A stretch of DNA of 64,000 nucleotides, from NCBI RefSeq assembly GCF_003258315.1, contig NZ_CP030032.1, positions 3,722,501-3,786,500 on the forward strand, given 5' to 3'. Origin of the DNA: Bradymonas sediminis. Lineage in GTDB: Bacteria; Myxococcota_A; Bradymonadia; Bradymonadales; Bradymonadaceae. Of the stretch, positions 56,026 to 64,000 are shown piece after piece (within the stretch, counting starts at the first letter, position 1; each line of letters opens with the position of its first letter). The notes beneath the pieces are model-generated. The model was not told where the DNA came from and searched no databases. It worked only from the letters and a program-made list of their open reading frames with translations. Position numbers and translations under genes: made by a program.

Positions 56026-56514
56026 CTATTCTCTGGTTGTGCTGACGACACCCATTGTGATGGCAGCGACACCCAGCGTAAGCATGAGCACGGCCAAACC
56101 CGTGCGAGTCCCCTGTAACTTCTCCACCTCGACCTTTTCGATATCTTGCAGCAGAAACTCCTGCTCGGCGATATTGCCACCTTTCACAAATAGTGAGACC
56201 GCGTTGGTTCGCGCAACAATAGGGTGTTCGATAACGATGGCCTCGCCGCTTTTACGCGTCACCCGTGCGTCCATGGGCCCGGAAATTTCGACCATCCTGC
56301 CGTCAACGCGCTCCAAATGAACCACGCTGCGTTCAACGATCGGCGTCGACGTGTTGTTTGGATTGTAGGTGCTTCCCACCGTTTTTTCGTAGGAGCCGTT
56401 GAGCTTCGGTAATTCCGTTGGCTTGACGGCTTCGTACGTATAGCAACCCGTCGCACTCAACCCGACGGCACAGATAAGGAGTATGATGAGCTGTTTGCAA
56501 TATATCATCTTCAT
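56026..56514 (-). CDS. Lipoprotein of unknown function
   Basis: A 162-residue predicted lipoprotein. The signal peptide ends SATGC, a good lipobox, near residue 24. The mature part is beta-rich (VVHLERVDGRMVEISGPMDARVTRKSG) and a C-terminal hydrophobic helix (GLAVLMLTLGVAAITMGVV) may insert in the membrane. No family recognised. It is locally less GC-rich than its neighbours and sits between the two copies of a duplicated segment, so it may have been brought in with the rearrangement. Confidence 0.65.
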   Translation of the reverse strand: MKMIYCKQLIILLICAVGLSATGCYTYEAVKPTELPKLNGSYEKTVGSTYNPNNTSTPIVERSVVHLERVDGRMVEISGPMDARVTRKSGEAIVIEHPIVARTNAVSLFVKGGNIAEQEFLLQDIEKVEVEKLQGTRTGLAVLMLTLGVAAITMGVVSTTRE

Positions 56515-56668
56515 CTTTCAATTATCCGTTTTATGGGAAAATAATTTATTCTTGTGCCTAATTTACAGGATGTAATCGTACTCGGCCAATGCGGGTCGGG
56601 AGACCCACGGTCCTTAGAGTCGCGGCGCGCGCGCGAAAATGCGGGCGCACGCTGTTTTACTCCTTCAC

Positions 56669-57556
56669 TCAATGCTCCCCTTCAACCCAATCCAAGTCGA
56701 AGCTCATCTCCAGTGGAAACTCAGCCGCGCAGGGGTCGCAATATCCCATGCAGGTCATCGTAAAACTCGCCTGGCCGGCGATCTTCTTGGCCGCATAGTC
56801 ATAGCTGGTGATCGTCGCCATCGCGGTTCCGTTAAATTGGCACGTATTGCCCCCGACGTTCTCCAGAAGACCCGCCTCTACCAGAAGCTTCTGCGGCGCA
56901 GGGTCGCCGGCCTGGGGCATCCCCATCCCATAGGTAAATCCATAATTTTGGGCCGAGAAAAACAGCCAATTCTCGATATTGTGCGCCTTCACCGTCGGCT
57001 CAAGCCCCTCGGTCGTCTGCGCCTCGCCGTCGTGAATGGCCTCGGTGATACTCCCTCCCGAAAGTGTCGCCTCGTCCACAGGTTCGGTATAGGTCAAACA
57101 ATCCTGCGAGCACCCCTCTTCGCCATCACACGCCTCGCCAAACTCCACGGCGCCGTTGCCGCACTCGGGCTCATCACTCAGGCAGACCGAAAGCCCCTCA
57201 TCCTCAATCTCCACGCACGAATACCCCGGCGCACAACTCGTTACGCACGGCTGACTGCAATACGAAGCATTCAACTCCCCGTGGCGCACACAGATCCCTC
57301 CATCGCAATCACTATCCTGCACCGCGCACGGCGAGTAATTACACGCCAAATTACAGGCTTTGCCCAGGTCCTGCGACGGCGTCTCGTCGATCACCTCCGC
57401 GTCCTCCTCCTCGCCATCCACACCCGTATCTTCGGTGTTCTGATGGCCCCCGCTATCTTTCTCCCCTTTTGCGCCCGTGTCACCATCGCCCCCACAAGCG
57501 CCCATCAAGCCCACCAACAATAGCGCGACCGCGTATTTAATTTTCATTGCCATCAT
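56669..57556 (-). CDS. Cysteine-rich lipoprotein with a C-terminal domain also found as a truncated copy
   Basis: A 295-residue predicted lipoprotein. The signal peptide ends LMGAC (lipobox, Cys near residue 21), then an acidic linker (DTGVDGEEEDAEVIDE), then a Cys cluster (CNLACNYSPC, CDGGICVRHGE, SYCSQPCVTSCAPGYSC, CGNGAVEFGEACDGEEGCSQDC), the last like the myxococcus-type Cys repeat. The C-terminal 100 residues form a beta-domain, which survives alone at 55631-55906. ATG 57556 has GGAG eight bases upstream; ATG 57547 is also in frame. Confidence 0.8.
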   Translation of the reverse strand: MMAMKIKYAVALLLVGLMGACGGDGDTGAKGEKDSGGHQNTEDTGVDGEEEDAEVIDETPSQDLGKACNLACNYSPCAVQDSDCDGGICVRHGELNASYCSQPCVTSCAPGYSCVEIEDEGLSVCLSDEPECGNGAVEFGEACDGEEGCSQDCLTYTEPVDEATLSGGSITEAIHDGEAQTTEGLEPTVKAHNIENWLFFSAQNYGFTYGMGMPQAGDPAPQKLLVEAGLLENVGGNTCQFNGTAMATITSYDYAAKKIAGQASFTMTCMGYCDPCAAEFPLEMSFDLDWVEGEH

Positions 57557-58067
57557 TCTCACCGCTCCCATTTGCGTAAACGCCATTTCTAAAAAGCTGA
57601 CGACCGGGTTATACGAAATCCCCGTCTACTCCAAAAGAACTTTCTGGCTCGGCCCGCAAACGCCCGCCACTTTTAATTCGCCAAACCTCGGCGTAGCCTC
57701 CTGATAGACGCATATATGCGACCTTGACCCCAGACGCTATGAGCTCCAAGACCCCGCATTCGACGCAACCCAGCCCGACGATGACGCATTCGGGCGCACT
57801 ACGCCGCTCGACGAGGCGCATATTCATCGGTTTAGCCGCGAGGACGCGGATGGATTGATCGGGCGGCGGCTCCACGCGACGACTTGGGCCAACCTACGTT
57901 GACCCTACCCGTCGCAGACCTTAGGATGGCGGCGTTTAGGGCTTCTATTTTCCAGGTCGCGGACTTCGGAGACGCCTTCATCACGCCTGAGCTTCTCGAC
58001 CAAAGACCACCGCGTCGCCCACCCAACATCTACGCCATACGGTACCACCTCCACCCAAGTTATTTTC
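57557..58067. other. Long intergenic region before panB
   Basis: About 510 bp without a confident gene. It contains one possible decayed frame (listed separately) and presumably the panB promoter. No hairpin or riboswitch signature stands out. Confidence 0.5.
57708..57902 (+). pseudogene. Possible decayed coding fragment
   Basis: A 64-codon plus-strand frame bounded by TAG and TGA has amino-acid composition typical of a real protein here (ELQDPAFDATQPDDDAFGR, then AHIHRFSREDADGLIGRRL), with G/C-rich third positions, but no start codon. It may be the 3' remnant of a lost gene. Family not recognised. Confidence 0.25.
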
Positions 58068-58871
58068 ATGGCCAAACGAAAAACGAACCGCCATCTCCAG
58101 AAGATGTACGAGAAAGGCACCCCCATCACGATGGTGACCTGCTACGACTTTACCTTCGCGCGCCTGGTCGAGAAGTCAGATATCGACACGATCCTCATCG
58201 GCGATAGCCTCGGAAACGTCATCCAGGGCCAGGACACCACCCTGCCGGTGACGGTCGACGATATTATCTACCACACCCGCGCGGTCGCCCGGGGCAACCA
58301 GTCGGCGCATCTGCTCGCCGATATGCCCTTTGGCAGCTACCAGGCCAATGACGACGAAGGCATGCGAAACGCCGCGCGCCTGCTCAAAGAGGGCGGCGCC
58401 CAGGCGGTCAAGCTTGAGGGGGGCGCGGCCATCGCGCCGCTGGTCAAGCGCATGGTGACCGCCGGTATTCCGGTGTGCGGACACCTCGGCCTGACGCCTC
58501 AATCGGTGAATCAATTCGGCGGTTTTCGCGTGCAGGGGCGCGGCGAGGACGCCGGCGAGCAATTGATCGCGGACGCCCTGGCGCTCGAAGAAGCCGGGGC
58601 GTATATGATCGTGTTCGAGATGGTCCCCAAAGACCTGGCCAAGCGCGTCACCGAGGCGCTGTCGATCCCGACCATCGGCATCGGCGCGGGCAACGCCACC
58701 AGCGGGCAGGTGCTCGTGCTCCAGGACCTCCTGGGCATGAATCAGGACTTCTGCCCGAAATTCGTCAAACGCTTCGCCAACCTCGAAGACAGCGTGGTCA
58801 AGGCGCTCGACGCCTTCGGCGAAGAAGTCCGCGACCGCAGCTTCCCGACCGACGCGCATTCCTTCGACTGA
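58068..58871 (+). CDS. panB: 3-methyl-2-oxobutanoate hydroxymethyltransferase
   Basis: First step of pantothenate synthesis: transfers a hydroxymethyl group from methylene-tetrahydrofolate to alpha-ketoisovalerate, giving ketopantoate. The 267-residue TIM-barrel enzyme shows MVTCYDFTFARLVEKSDID, GDSLGNVIQGQ with metal-binding Asp residues, KLEGG, CGHLGLTPQSVNQFGGF and IGIGAG. Full length. The panC gene begins 39 bp after its stop on the same strand, so they form an operon. panD and panE are not here. The ATG at 58068 has a weak ribosome site. Confidence 0.97.
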   Translation: MAKRKTNRHLQKMYEKGTPITMVTCYDFTFARLVEKSDIDTILIGDSLGNVIQGQDTTLPVTVDDIIYHTRAVARGNQSAHLLADMPFGSYQANDDEGMRNAARLLKEGGAQAVKLEGGAAIAPLVKRMVTAGIPVCGHLGLTPQSVNQFGGFRVQGRGEDAGEQLIADALALEEAGAYMIVFEMVPKDLAKRVTEALSIPTIGIGAGNATSGQVLVLQDLLGMNQDFCPKFVKRFANLEDSVVKALDAFGEEVRDRSFPTDAHSFD

Positions 58872-58910
58872 TCGCTTCATCCGAGTCGACACCCGCCCCG
58901 GGGCAACCTC

Positions 58911-59789
58911 ATGAAAGTCATTGATTCCATTGCGGAATTTCGCAAAGCTCGCCGCGCCCTGCCCGGCACCGTCGCCTTCGTCCCCACGATGGGCTACCTA
59001 CACCCGGGGCACCTGGCCCTGATGGAGCGCGCGCGCCGCGAGGCCGACCACCTGGCCGTGAGCATCTTCGTCAACCCGACCCAATTCGCCCCGGGCAGCG
59101 ACCTGGACGCGTATCCGCGCGACCCCGAAGGCGACCGCAAAAAATGCGAAGACGCCGGCTGCGACCTGCTCTTTATGCCCACGCCCGAGATGATGTACGC
59201 GCCCGACCACGCCACCGTGGTCGAGACCGAGGGCCTCGACCAGGTCTTGTGCGGCCCCAGTCGCCCCGGGCATTTTCGCGGCGTCACCACCATCGTGAGC
59301 AAGCTCTTTAATATCGTGGCGCCCGATGTCGCGGTCTTCGGCCAAAAGGATTTCCAGCAACTCGCCATCATCCGCCGGATGGTGCGCGACTTGAATTTCC
59401 CCATTGAAATCATCGACTTACCGACGGTGCGAGAGGCCGACGGGCTCGCCCTTTCGAGCCGCAACAAATATCTCGACGCCCAGGAGCGCGCCAGCGCGAC
59501 CTGCCTGTCACGCGCCTTGGCCGCCGCCTGGCACGCCTATCAGGGCGGCGAGCGCGACGCTGAGAAGGTTTTGGAGGTGGCGCGAAATACGCTGCTTGAG
59601 AGCGTCTCTGCGCAGGCCATCGACTACCTCGAATGCGTCGACCCGCTGCGGCTCACACGCTACGAAGGCGACGCGCGCCAGATACCCGACGCCCAGGGCG
59701 CCGTCGTGGCGATGGCGGTGCAGGTGGGCAAGGCGCGGCTTATCGACAACCTTCGCCTGGATGGTGAACTGCCCGAGGCGCTGGGCTAG
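58911..59789 (+). CDS. panC: Pantoate-beta-alanine ligase
   Basis: Last step of pantothenate synthesis: joins pantoate and beta-alanine using ATP through a pantoyl-adenylate. The 292-residue enzyme contains VPTMGYLHPGHLALM with the HxGH nucleotide motif, SIFVNPTQFAP, FGQKDFQQLAIIRRMVRDL and LSSRNKYL. Full length. Second gene of the panBC operon. The downstream minus-strand gene converges 26 bp after the stop. Confidence 0.97.
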   Translation: MKVIDSIAEFRKARRALPGTVAFVPTMGYLHPGHLALMERARREADHLAVSIFVNPTQFAPGSDLDAYPRDPEGDRKKCEDAGCDLLFMPTPEMMYAPDHATVVETEGLDQVLCGPSRPGHFRGVTTIVSKLFNIVAPDVAVFGQKDFQQLAIIRRMVRDLNFPIEIIDLPTVREADGLALSSRNKYLDAQERASATCLSRALAAAWHAYQGGERDAEKVLEVARNTLLESVSAQAIDYLECVDPLRLTRYEGDARQIPDAQGAVVAMAVQVGKARLIDNLRLDGELPEALG

Positions 59790-59815
59790 ACGCCAGACGC
59801 TCAGCCATCGCGGAC

Positions 59816-60706
59816 TTAGTCGTCCAATAATTCGTCCTCGGGGAAATAATCGTATGCCACGGTGATATGCATGCCGAAATCCGAGCGGAAGTCCCCCTCG
59901 GCCATGCGACACTCGACGCACTCGAATTTTGTGGAGTCCGACCAGAGGCTGGCGTAGGGCACAACCCCGAACGTCAGCCGGTGCCCCCTGATCCGGCGCG
60001 GCTCCCAGGTGCCCGCGTGGCCATCGGCGAAACGCACCGACATCCCCATCGTGCTCTGGAGCCGAAACTCGCGGCGGGTATAGAGAAAATGACTCTGCGG
60101 CCCGAACTCGCCGCACCCCGGCGAGCCAAACCCGTCGCACTCTTCTTTTATATCACTGGGGAGCGCCACCGCGTGGGTTTCGGGGCCGAAGGTCGCGTAG
60201 AGCCCCCAGATCGGGATGACCCGCTTGAACCGGCTACTCAAGTCCACGCCCGCGCGAAAATGCGGCGTCTTCATGTCCATAAACGGCCGCCAGGTCGCCC
60301 CGGCCGACGCCGCCATCGACAGCCCATCGCCCCGGTCTTCGTCGAGCACCGCCGCGCGCACCTCGGCCCCAAGCTCTTGATAGCCAAACAAAACGCCGGC
60401 CTCCGCCCCGTCGGCAAACCCCACCCGCACATACCCCTGTGAGTCGAGCGCCGCCGCGTAGATCGCGACCAACGGATGCATCATACTGCGCATGCCGCTA
60501 AACCCGCTAAACTCCTCGCCGTCGGCGGTCTTTACCTGCGCGCCCTCCAGCGTGGCCAGGGTGAGGTTGACCCCGGCGGAGACCTGCCCGGCGTCGAGCA
60601 CGTCCGCGCTTCTTGGGCGAACCCCGGCGTGAAAACACCCCGACAAGAGGAGCGACCCAAACACCAAAAGACTCACCGCCACCCGATTTACGCCCGCGCT
60701 GTCCAT
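59816..60706 (-). CDS. Predicted beta-rich lipoprotein
   Basis: A 296-residue predicted lipoprotein: lipobox LLSGC with Cys near residue 24. Alternating hydrophobic strands and aromatic residues (VGFADGAEAGVLFGYQELGAEVRAAVL, FGMHITVAYDYFPEDE) suggest an outer-membrane or periplasmic beta-barrel-like fold. Two Cys pairs occur near residues 185-195 and in FECVECRMAEG. Family not recognised. GAGAG lies six bases before the ATG. Confidence 0.65.
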   Translation of the reverse strand: MDSAGVNRVAVSLLVFGSLLLSGCFHAGVRPRSADVLDAGQVSAGVNLTLATLEGAQVKTADGEEFSGFSGMRSMMHPLVAIYAAALDSQGYVRVGFADGAEAGVLFGYQELGAEVRAAVLDEDRGDGLSMAASAGATWRPFMDMKTPHFRAGVDLSSRFKRVIPIWGLYATFGPETHAVALPSDIKEECDGFGSPGCGEFGPQSHFLYTRREFRLQSTMGMSVRFADGHAGTWEPRRIRGHRLTFGVVPYASLWSDSTKFECVECRMAEGDFRSDFGMHITVAYDYFPEDELLDD

Positions 60707-60835
60707 ATCTATCTCTCAGCTTTCTCACACCATCCCAAAATGGCGATTCACCCTCACAATCTCTCCACTCAACCACAGCCTAGGGAGTACTCAGGTGCGT
60801 CGCAAGCGATTCGCGCCGGAGCCGCGCGTCAATAG

Positions 60836-60871
60836 AAAACAGCCCGCCCCCCAAAGGGAGCGGGCCGTTTT
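60836..60871 (-). terminator. Terminator after the HPF-like gene
   Basis: CAGCCCGCCCCCC and GGGAGCGGGCCG arms around AAA, with A and T runs on both sides, form a hairpin about 25 bp past the stop of the minus-strand HPF-like gene. It could act on both strands. Confidence 0.75.
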
Positions 60872-60894
60872 CGTGCGCGCAAACGCCCATCGAC

Positions 60895-61212
60895 TCAGCG
60901 CTGTTCGCTGCGCTTTCCGAGCTTGGTATCGAGCGCGCTGCGCAGACGCTCGGCCGCGCCCATAGCCGCATCATCGAGCTTGGCCGCGTGGTGGGTCACC
61001 GCGGTCGGCTGCATACCCTTGACCCGCGCCTCCATCGTGCAGCGCTTGTCGTCGGCGCCCTGCTTCGGGCCGTTCTCGTCCTGCAGGTGCACCTCAACCC
61101 GGGTAATCTCCTCGCTAAAATGGCGCAGGGCGTCTTCGACGATGCCCTGCATAACCTCCACGAGACGCTCGTCGCCCTTCACGCTGCTGTCGGTATTCAC
61201 CAGAATCTTCAT
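60895..61212 (-). CDS. HPF/RaiA-family ribosome-associated protein
   Basis: A 105-residue protein of the hibernation-promoting factor/RaiA family, which binds the 30S decoding centre to silence ribosomes in starvation or stationary phase. It begins MKILVNTDSSVKGDE, contains TRVEVHLQDENG and KRCTMEARVKGMQP with the family strand pattern, and ends in a basic helix (ERLRSALDTKLGKRSEQR). It is the short form without a C-terminal dimerization domain. GAGGAAG precedes the ATG at 61212. Confidence 0.85.
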   Translation of the reverse strand: MKILVNTDSSVKGDERLVEVMQGIVEDALRHFSEEITRVEVHLQDENGPKQGADDKRCTMEARVKGMQPTAVTHHAAKLDDAAMGAAERLRSALDTKLGKRSEQR

Positions 61213-61368
61213 TTAGCACTTCCTCGCGCAACAGTGGGATGAATTGCTTCTTGGACCCGCATTCGTCGGGGGAGAGTCTAAGCGCGGGAGGGTGATAGGC
61301 AAGGTGGGGGGCGCAGCTTTTCGCGGTGTCTGGGTTCGCGTTTTTCGCGGCGCCTCGCCGGTCCGCAA

Positions 61369-61461
61369 CGGCCCCCCTCCGCCTGCTGCGCAGGCCCCGG
61401 TAGCGCAACAGTAGATCTTCCCCTCTGGGGAAGATGTCGCGAAGCGACAGAAGGGGGGCCG
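61369..61461. mobile_element. Second cloverleaf-like structured repeat
   Basis: Outer arms CGGCCCCCCT (61369-61378) and AGGGGGGCCG (61452-61461) enclose three perfect hairpins: GCCTGC/GCAGGC (61381-61395), ATCTTCCCC/GGGGAAGAT (61415-61435) and TGTCGC/GCGACA (61435-61449). The plan matches the element at 23934; the left half also occurs at 41911. No coding capacity. Confidence 0.65.
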
Positions 61462-61518
61462 CGTGCCCGCGAAGCGCAGCGAAAACAACCACCCCGCCCC
61501 GCCAAACGCCCAAACCAC

Positions 61519-61546
61519 TTGACTCTGATACAACCCGTGCTAATAA
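61519..61546 (+). promoter_or_regulatory. Sigma-70-type promoter of the FadR-like gene
   Basis: TTGACT at 61519-61524 and TAATAA at 61541-61546 are separated by 16 bp. The FadR-type operator begins two bases downstream of the -10. Confidence 0.6.
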
Positions 61547-61547
61547 A

Positions 61548-61565
61548 TGAATGGGGATTCATTCA
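61548..61565 (+). promoter_or_regulatory. FadR-type operator
   Basis: TGAATGGGGATTCATTCA has inverted half-sites TGAATG and CATTCA six bases apart, matching the 18-bp operator known for Bacillus FadR (TGAATGA...TCATTCA). It covers the expected transcription start, so bound FadR would block its own gene. Confidence 0.75.
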
Positions 61566-61606
61566 GCCTTCAAAAAAGGCCTTGAGTCTCCCTAAGAAGC
61601 CGCTGA

Positions 61607-62257
61607 ATGCGAACGAATAATGCTGAGCAGGCGATTATGACTCACGCGCAAAAAAAACGCAGTGACAAGCGAAAGCGCATCCTGGACGGGGCGCTCAAAG
61701 CCTTTGCGCTCAAGGGATTCTATAATACCAAGGTCTCTGAGATCGCCCAGGAGGCGGGGGTCGCCGATGGCACCATTTACCTGTATTTCAAGAATAAGGA
61801 TGATCTGCTGATCTCCCTATTCGAGGACCGCATGGAGTGGATCATCGAGCGGCTGACCGCGGACCTCAAGAAGTTCGGCGACGACGTGCTGGCGAAGTTT
61901 CGCCATATGGTCATGATTCATTGTCGGTTGGCGGTCGAAGAGCCGAAGCTGGCAGAGTTTATCACCATCGAGCTGCGTCAGAGCTCGAAATTCGTCAAAG
62001 AATATAAGAATCCCAAATTTGGTGATTACCTAAAGATCTTCCAAACGCTGATCGAAGATGGTCAGGCGAGCGGAATCTTTCGCCGGGATGTTGACCCGCG
62101 ACTGATCAGCCGAGCGTGCTTCGGCGCGCTTGATGAGGTCCTATTGCAGCTCACCCTATCAAAGGCCGACGCCGCCGAGGTCGAGGACAAAGCCTCGCAG
62201 GTGGCCTCGGTCCTGGTGGCGGGGCTCTTAGAGCGCCCGGCGAGCAGCGCTGACTGA
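61607..62257 (+). CDS. fadR: TetR/AcrR-family regulator of fatty acid degradation (FadR-like)
   Basis: A 216-residue TetR repressor (206 if started at ATG 61637, which has AGG five bases upstream). The N-terminal helix-turn-helix reads VSEIAQEAGVADGTIYLYFKNKDDLLISLF, closely matching Bacillus FadR, which releases its operators when long-chain acyl-CoA binds. The C-terminal half is a helical ligand domain. Its gene lies directly before etfBA, as in the Bacillus fatty-acid regulon, and its promoter carries a matching operator. Predicted role: repression of itself and of etfBA, which carry electrons from acyl-CoA dehydrogenases. The start codon is the main doubt. Confidence 0.85.
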   Translation: MRTNNAEQAIMTHAQKKRSDKRKRILDGALKAFALKGFYNTKVSEIAQEAGVADGTIYLYFKNKDDLLISLFEDRMEWIIERLTADLKKFGDDVLAKFRHMVMIHCRLAVEEPKLAEFITIELRQSSKFVKEYKNPKFGDYLKIFQTLIEDGQASGIFRRDVDPRLISRACFGALDEVLLQLTLSKADAAEVEDKASQVASVLVAGLLERPASSAD

Positions 62258-62332
62258 CAAACCCTTTTTCACTCTGCATCTATCAAATAGATGAACTCAC
62301 TCATTGTTTGAACCTACCACAGGAGGATAATC

Positions 62333-63082
62333 GTGAAGATTCTCGCGACGATCAAGCGGGTTGCAGACCCGGATATGAAGATCAAAATCTCGGAAGACGG
62401 AACGTCCTTGGAGACCGCCGGCGCCGAATATACCTATAACCAGATGGACGAGTGGGGCGTCGAAGAAGCTCTGCTGCAAAAAGAGAAGCATGGCGGCGAA
62501 GTCGTCGTGGTTTCGGTGGGCTCGCCGGACTCGGTCAACGAGCTTCGCAAAGCCGGCCTGGCCGTGGGCGCCGACCGCGCCATCATCGTCGAGACCGACG
62601 CGGACCTCGACAGCGACGCCGTGGCGCGCCTGCTGGCCGAAGTCGTCAAGCGCGAAGAGCCCGACGTCATCATGATGGGCAAGCTGTCGCTGGACACCGA
62701 CCGCAACCAGACCGCTCAGCTCTTGGCGACCTACCTCGACTACCCACAGGCCACCGACGCGTTCAACGTCGAGATCGCCGACGGTTGGGCGACGGTTGGC
62801 CGCGAGATCGACGGCGGAACCAACACCAAACGCGTGCAGCTTCCGGCCGTCATCACCGCCACCGAGCGCCTCAACGAGCCGCGCTACGCAAGCCTTCCGG
62901 GCATCATGAAGGCCAAGCGCAAGCCGGTCGAGACCATCACGCCCGACGAGCTCGGCGTGGACATCGCGGTCAAAGTCAAGACGGTCAAATACGAGCTGCC
63001 GCCCGAGCGCGCCGCCGGTATGATCGTCGCCGACCTCGACGAGCTTCTCGACAAGCTTAAGAACGAAGCGAAGGCATTTTAA
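62333..63082 (+). CDS. etfB: Electron transfer flavoprotein beta subunit
   Basis: Beta subunit of ETF, which takes electrons from acyl-CoA dehydrogenases during beta-oxidation. The 249-residue protein has KILATIKRVADPD at its start, YTYNQMDEWGVEEAL, DTDRNQTAQLLATYL with the nucleotide-binding region, and DLDELLDKL near the end. The start is GTG at 62333, preceded by AGGAGG. It is followed by etfA after 94 bp, the usual pair. Confidence 0.97.
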   Translation: MKILATIKRVADPDMKIKISEDGTSLETAGAEYTYNQMDEWGVEEALLQKEKHGGEVVVVSVGSPDSVNELRKAGLAVGADRAIIVETDADLDSDAVARLLAEVVKREEPDVIMMGKLSLDTDRNQTAQLLATYLDYPQATDAFNVEIADGWATVGREIDGGTNTKRVQLPAVITATERLNEPRYASLPGIMKAKRKPVETITPDELGVDIAVKVKTVKYELPPERAAGMIVADLDELLDKLKNEAKAF

Positions 63083-63176
63083 TTTTCTGACTTCGAATTA
63101 ATTTCGGACGATTTTATTTCAACGACTTTTTTCGCTCGAATCGAATTCGGGCGAATCCACACATAAGGAGTGTTCC

Positions 63177-64000
63177 ATGGCCAACGTACTCGTTGTCGCC
63201 GAACATCAAGCTGGGGAGCTTCGCAAGGTCACCCTTCCAACGATCACCTTTGGCGCCGAAACCGCCGGACTTCTCGGCGGCGAGCTCTATGTGCTCGTGC
63301 TGGGTGACTCGGCAGACGCTGTCGCCAACGAAGTCGCGCAATACGCCGGCATCGCCAAGGTCATCTACGCCAAATCTGGCGCCCTCGCAGCTTATACGGC
63401 GGAGGGTTTTGCCCCGGTGATCGCCAAGGTCGCCGAGCAGGTCGACGCCGAAGTCATCGCCGGCCCGTCGAGCGCCCAGGGCGCCGACTACCTGCCGCGC
63501 GTCGCCGCTACGCTGGAGGCCGGCATGGTCACCAACGCGATCAAAGTGAGCAACGACGGCGGGCTCAAATTCCAGCGCCCCATGCTCTCGGGTAGCGTCC
63601 TGGAGACCGTCGAGGTCACCACGCCCAAGAAAGTCGTGGGCGTGCGCACCACCGACTTCGACGACGCTCAGACCGGCGCAAGCGCCCCGGTTGAGACCGT
63701 CGAGCTGGGCGAAGCCCGCGCCGACGTCGAGTCGGTCTCCCTTGACCTGGTCAAGAGCGAGCGCCCCGAGCTGACCGACGCCGACGTCGTCATCGCCGGT
63801 GGACGTGGACTCAAATCCGCCGACGCCTTCGAGATGCTCGAAGTTATGGCCGACCTCTTCGGCGGTGCTGTCGGCGCAAGCCGCGCGGCCGTCGACAGCG
63901 GTTACTCGCCCACCGAGACCCAGATCGGTCAGACCGGTAAGGTCGTCGCGCCGAACCTGTACGTCGCCGTGGCCATCAGCGGTGCGATTCAGCATCTCTC
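63177..64000 (+). CDS. etfA: Electron transfer flavoprotein alpha subunit (5' part, runs off the window)
   Basis: Alpha subunit of ETF, holding the FAD; pairs with EtfB. The open frame runs from ATG 63177 (MANVLVVAEHQAGEL, with AAGGAG upstream) to the edge, about 274 residues. The FAD-domain pattern appears in VVIAGGRGLKSADAFEMLE, VGASRAAVDSGY, QIGQTGKVVAPNLYVAVAI and SGAIQHL. Probably co-transcribed with etfB. Confidence 0.95.
   Translation, partial: MANVLVVAEHQAGELRKVTLPTITFGAETAGLLGGELYVLVLGDSADAVANEVAQYAGIAKVIYAKSGALAAYTAEGFAPVIAKVAEQVDAEVIAGPSSAQGADYLPRVAATLEAGMVTNAIKVSNDGGLKFQRPMLSGSVLETVEVTTPKKVVGVRTTDFDDAQTGASAPVETVELGEARADVESVSLDLVKSERPELTDADVVIAGGRGLKSADAFEMLEVMADLFGGAVGASRAAVDSGYSPTETQIGQTGKVVAPNLYVAVAISGAIQHL

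Noticed and set aside
62300-62322. Second FadR operator before etfB
   Set aside because: TGAACTCACTCATTG resembles one half-site pair, but the spacing between halves is shorter than the 18-bp operator and the right half is incomplete.

Overview
The window is GC-rich chromosomal DNA from a Gram-negative bacterium with outer-membrane machinery (TonB-dependent receptor, TonB protein, lipoproteins, MltD-type lytic transglycosylase). Hanks-type kinases, a pseudokinase fused to a sulfatase-modifying-factor domain, many cysteine-rich lipoproteins and a fused aspartate kinase/diaminopimelate decarboxylase suggest the former Deltaproteobacteria, closest in style to Bradymonadales or Myxococcota. That placement is an inference from gene content. 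No phage, transposase, CRISPR array or rRNA was seen; there is one tRNA.

Layout. 1-3.4 kb: 5' end of a DbpA-like RNA helicase, a TPP-riboswitch-controlled LLM-class flavin monooxygenase and a secreted VWA protein, all on minus. 3.6-8.7 kb: ppc, then three tandem paralogous membrane-anchored proteins, the third collapsed by an internal deletion. 8.7-15.8 kb: fatty acid desaturase, cold-shock protein, zinc-ribbon protein, Ser/Thr kinase, WalJ-type metallo-hydrolase, LysM lytic transglycosylase and tRNA-Ala(CGC). 16-23.6 kb: permuted NlpC/P60 protein, pseudokinase-FGE fusion, aspartate kinase-DAP decarboxylase fusion and a nucleoside-type MFS carrier. 23.6-24.3 kb is a repeat cluster: 80-bp tandem repeats, a cloverleaf-like element with terminal inverted repeats, and 35-bp tandem repeats in front of hutF. 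24.3-34.6 kb: hutF, PEGA protein, sbcDC, TerC-type transporter and unknown proteins.

34.7-41.9 kb holds the most unusual locus: a tight operon of a CPA2-type antiporter, a 1598-residue fusion of a second antiporter with a long cytoplasmic region and a C-terminal P-loop ATPase, and an MscS-type channel. It looks like a dedicated ion or osmotic stress module.

42-53 kb: a lipoprotein with pacifastin-like repeats, then a metal locus in which a ZntA-type P1B ATPase (minus) diverges from DUF4856 lipoprotein, imelysin, HTTM protein, TonB-dependent receptor and TonB protein (plus). Three FUR-family-like 7-1-7 palindromes lie in the divergent promoter region. 53-61 kb: NRDE and DUF3293 proteins, a second pacifastin-like lipoprotein with an in-frame minisatellite, a partially duplicated lipoprotein gene with a truncated copy, panBC, and an HPF-like protein. 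61.3-64 kb: a second cloverleaf-like element, then a FadR-like TetR regulator with a FadR-type operator at its own promoter, followed by etfB and etfA (etfA runs off the window).
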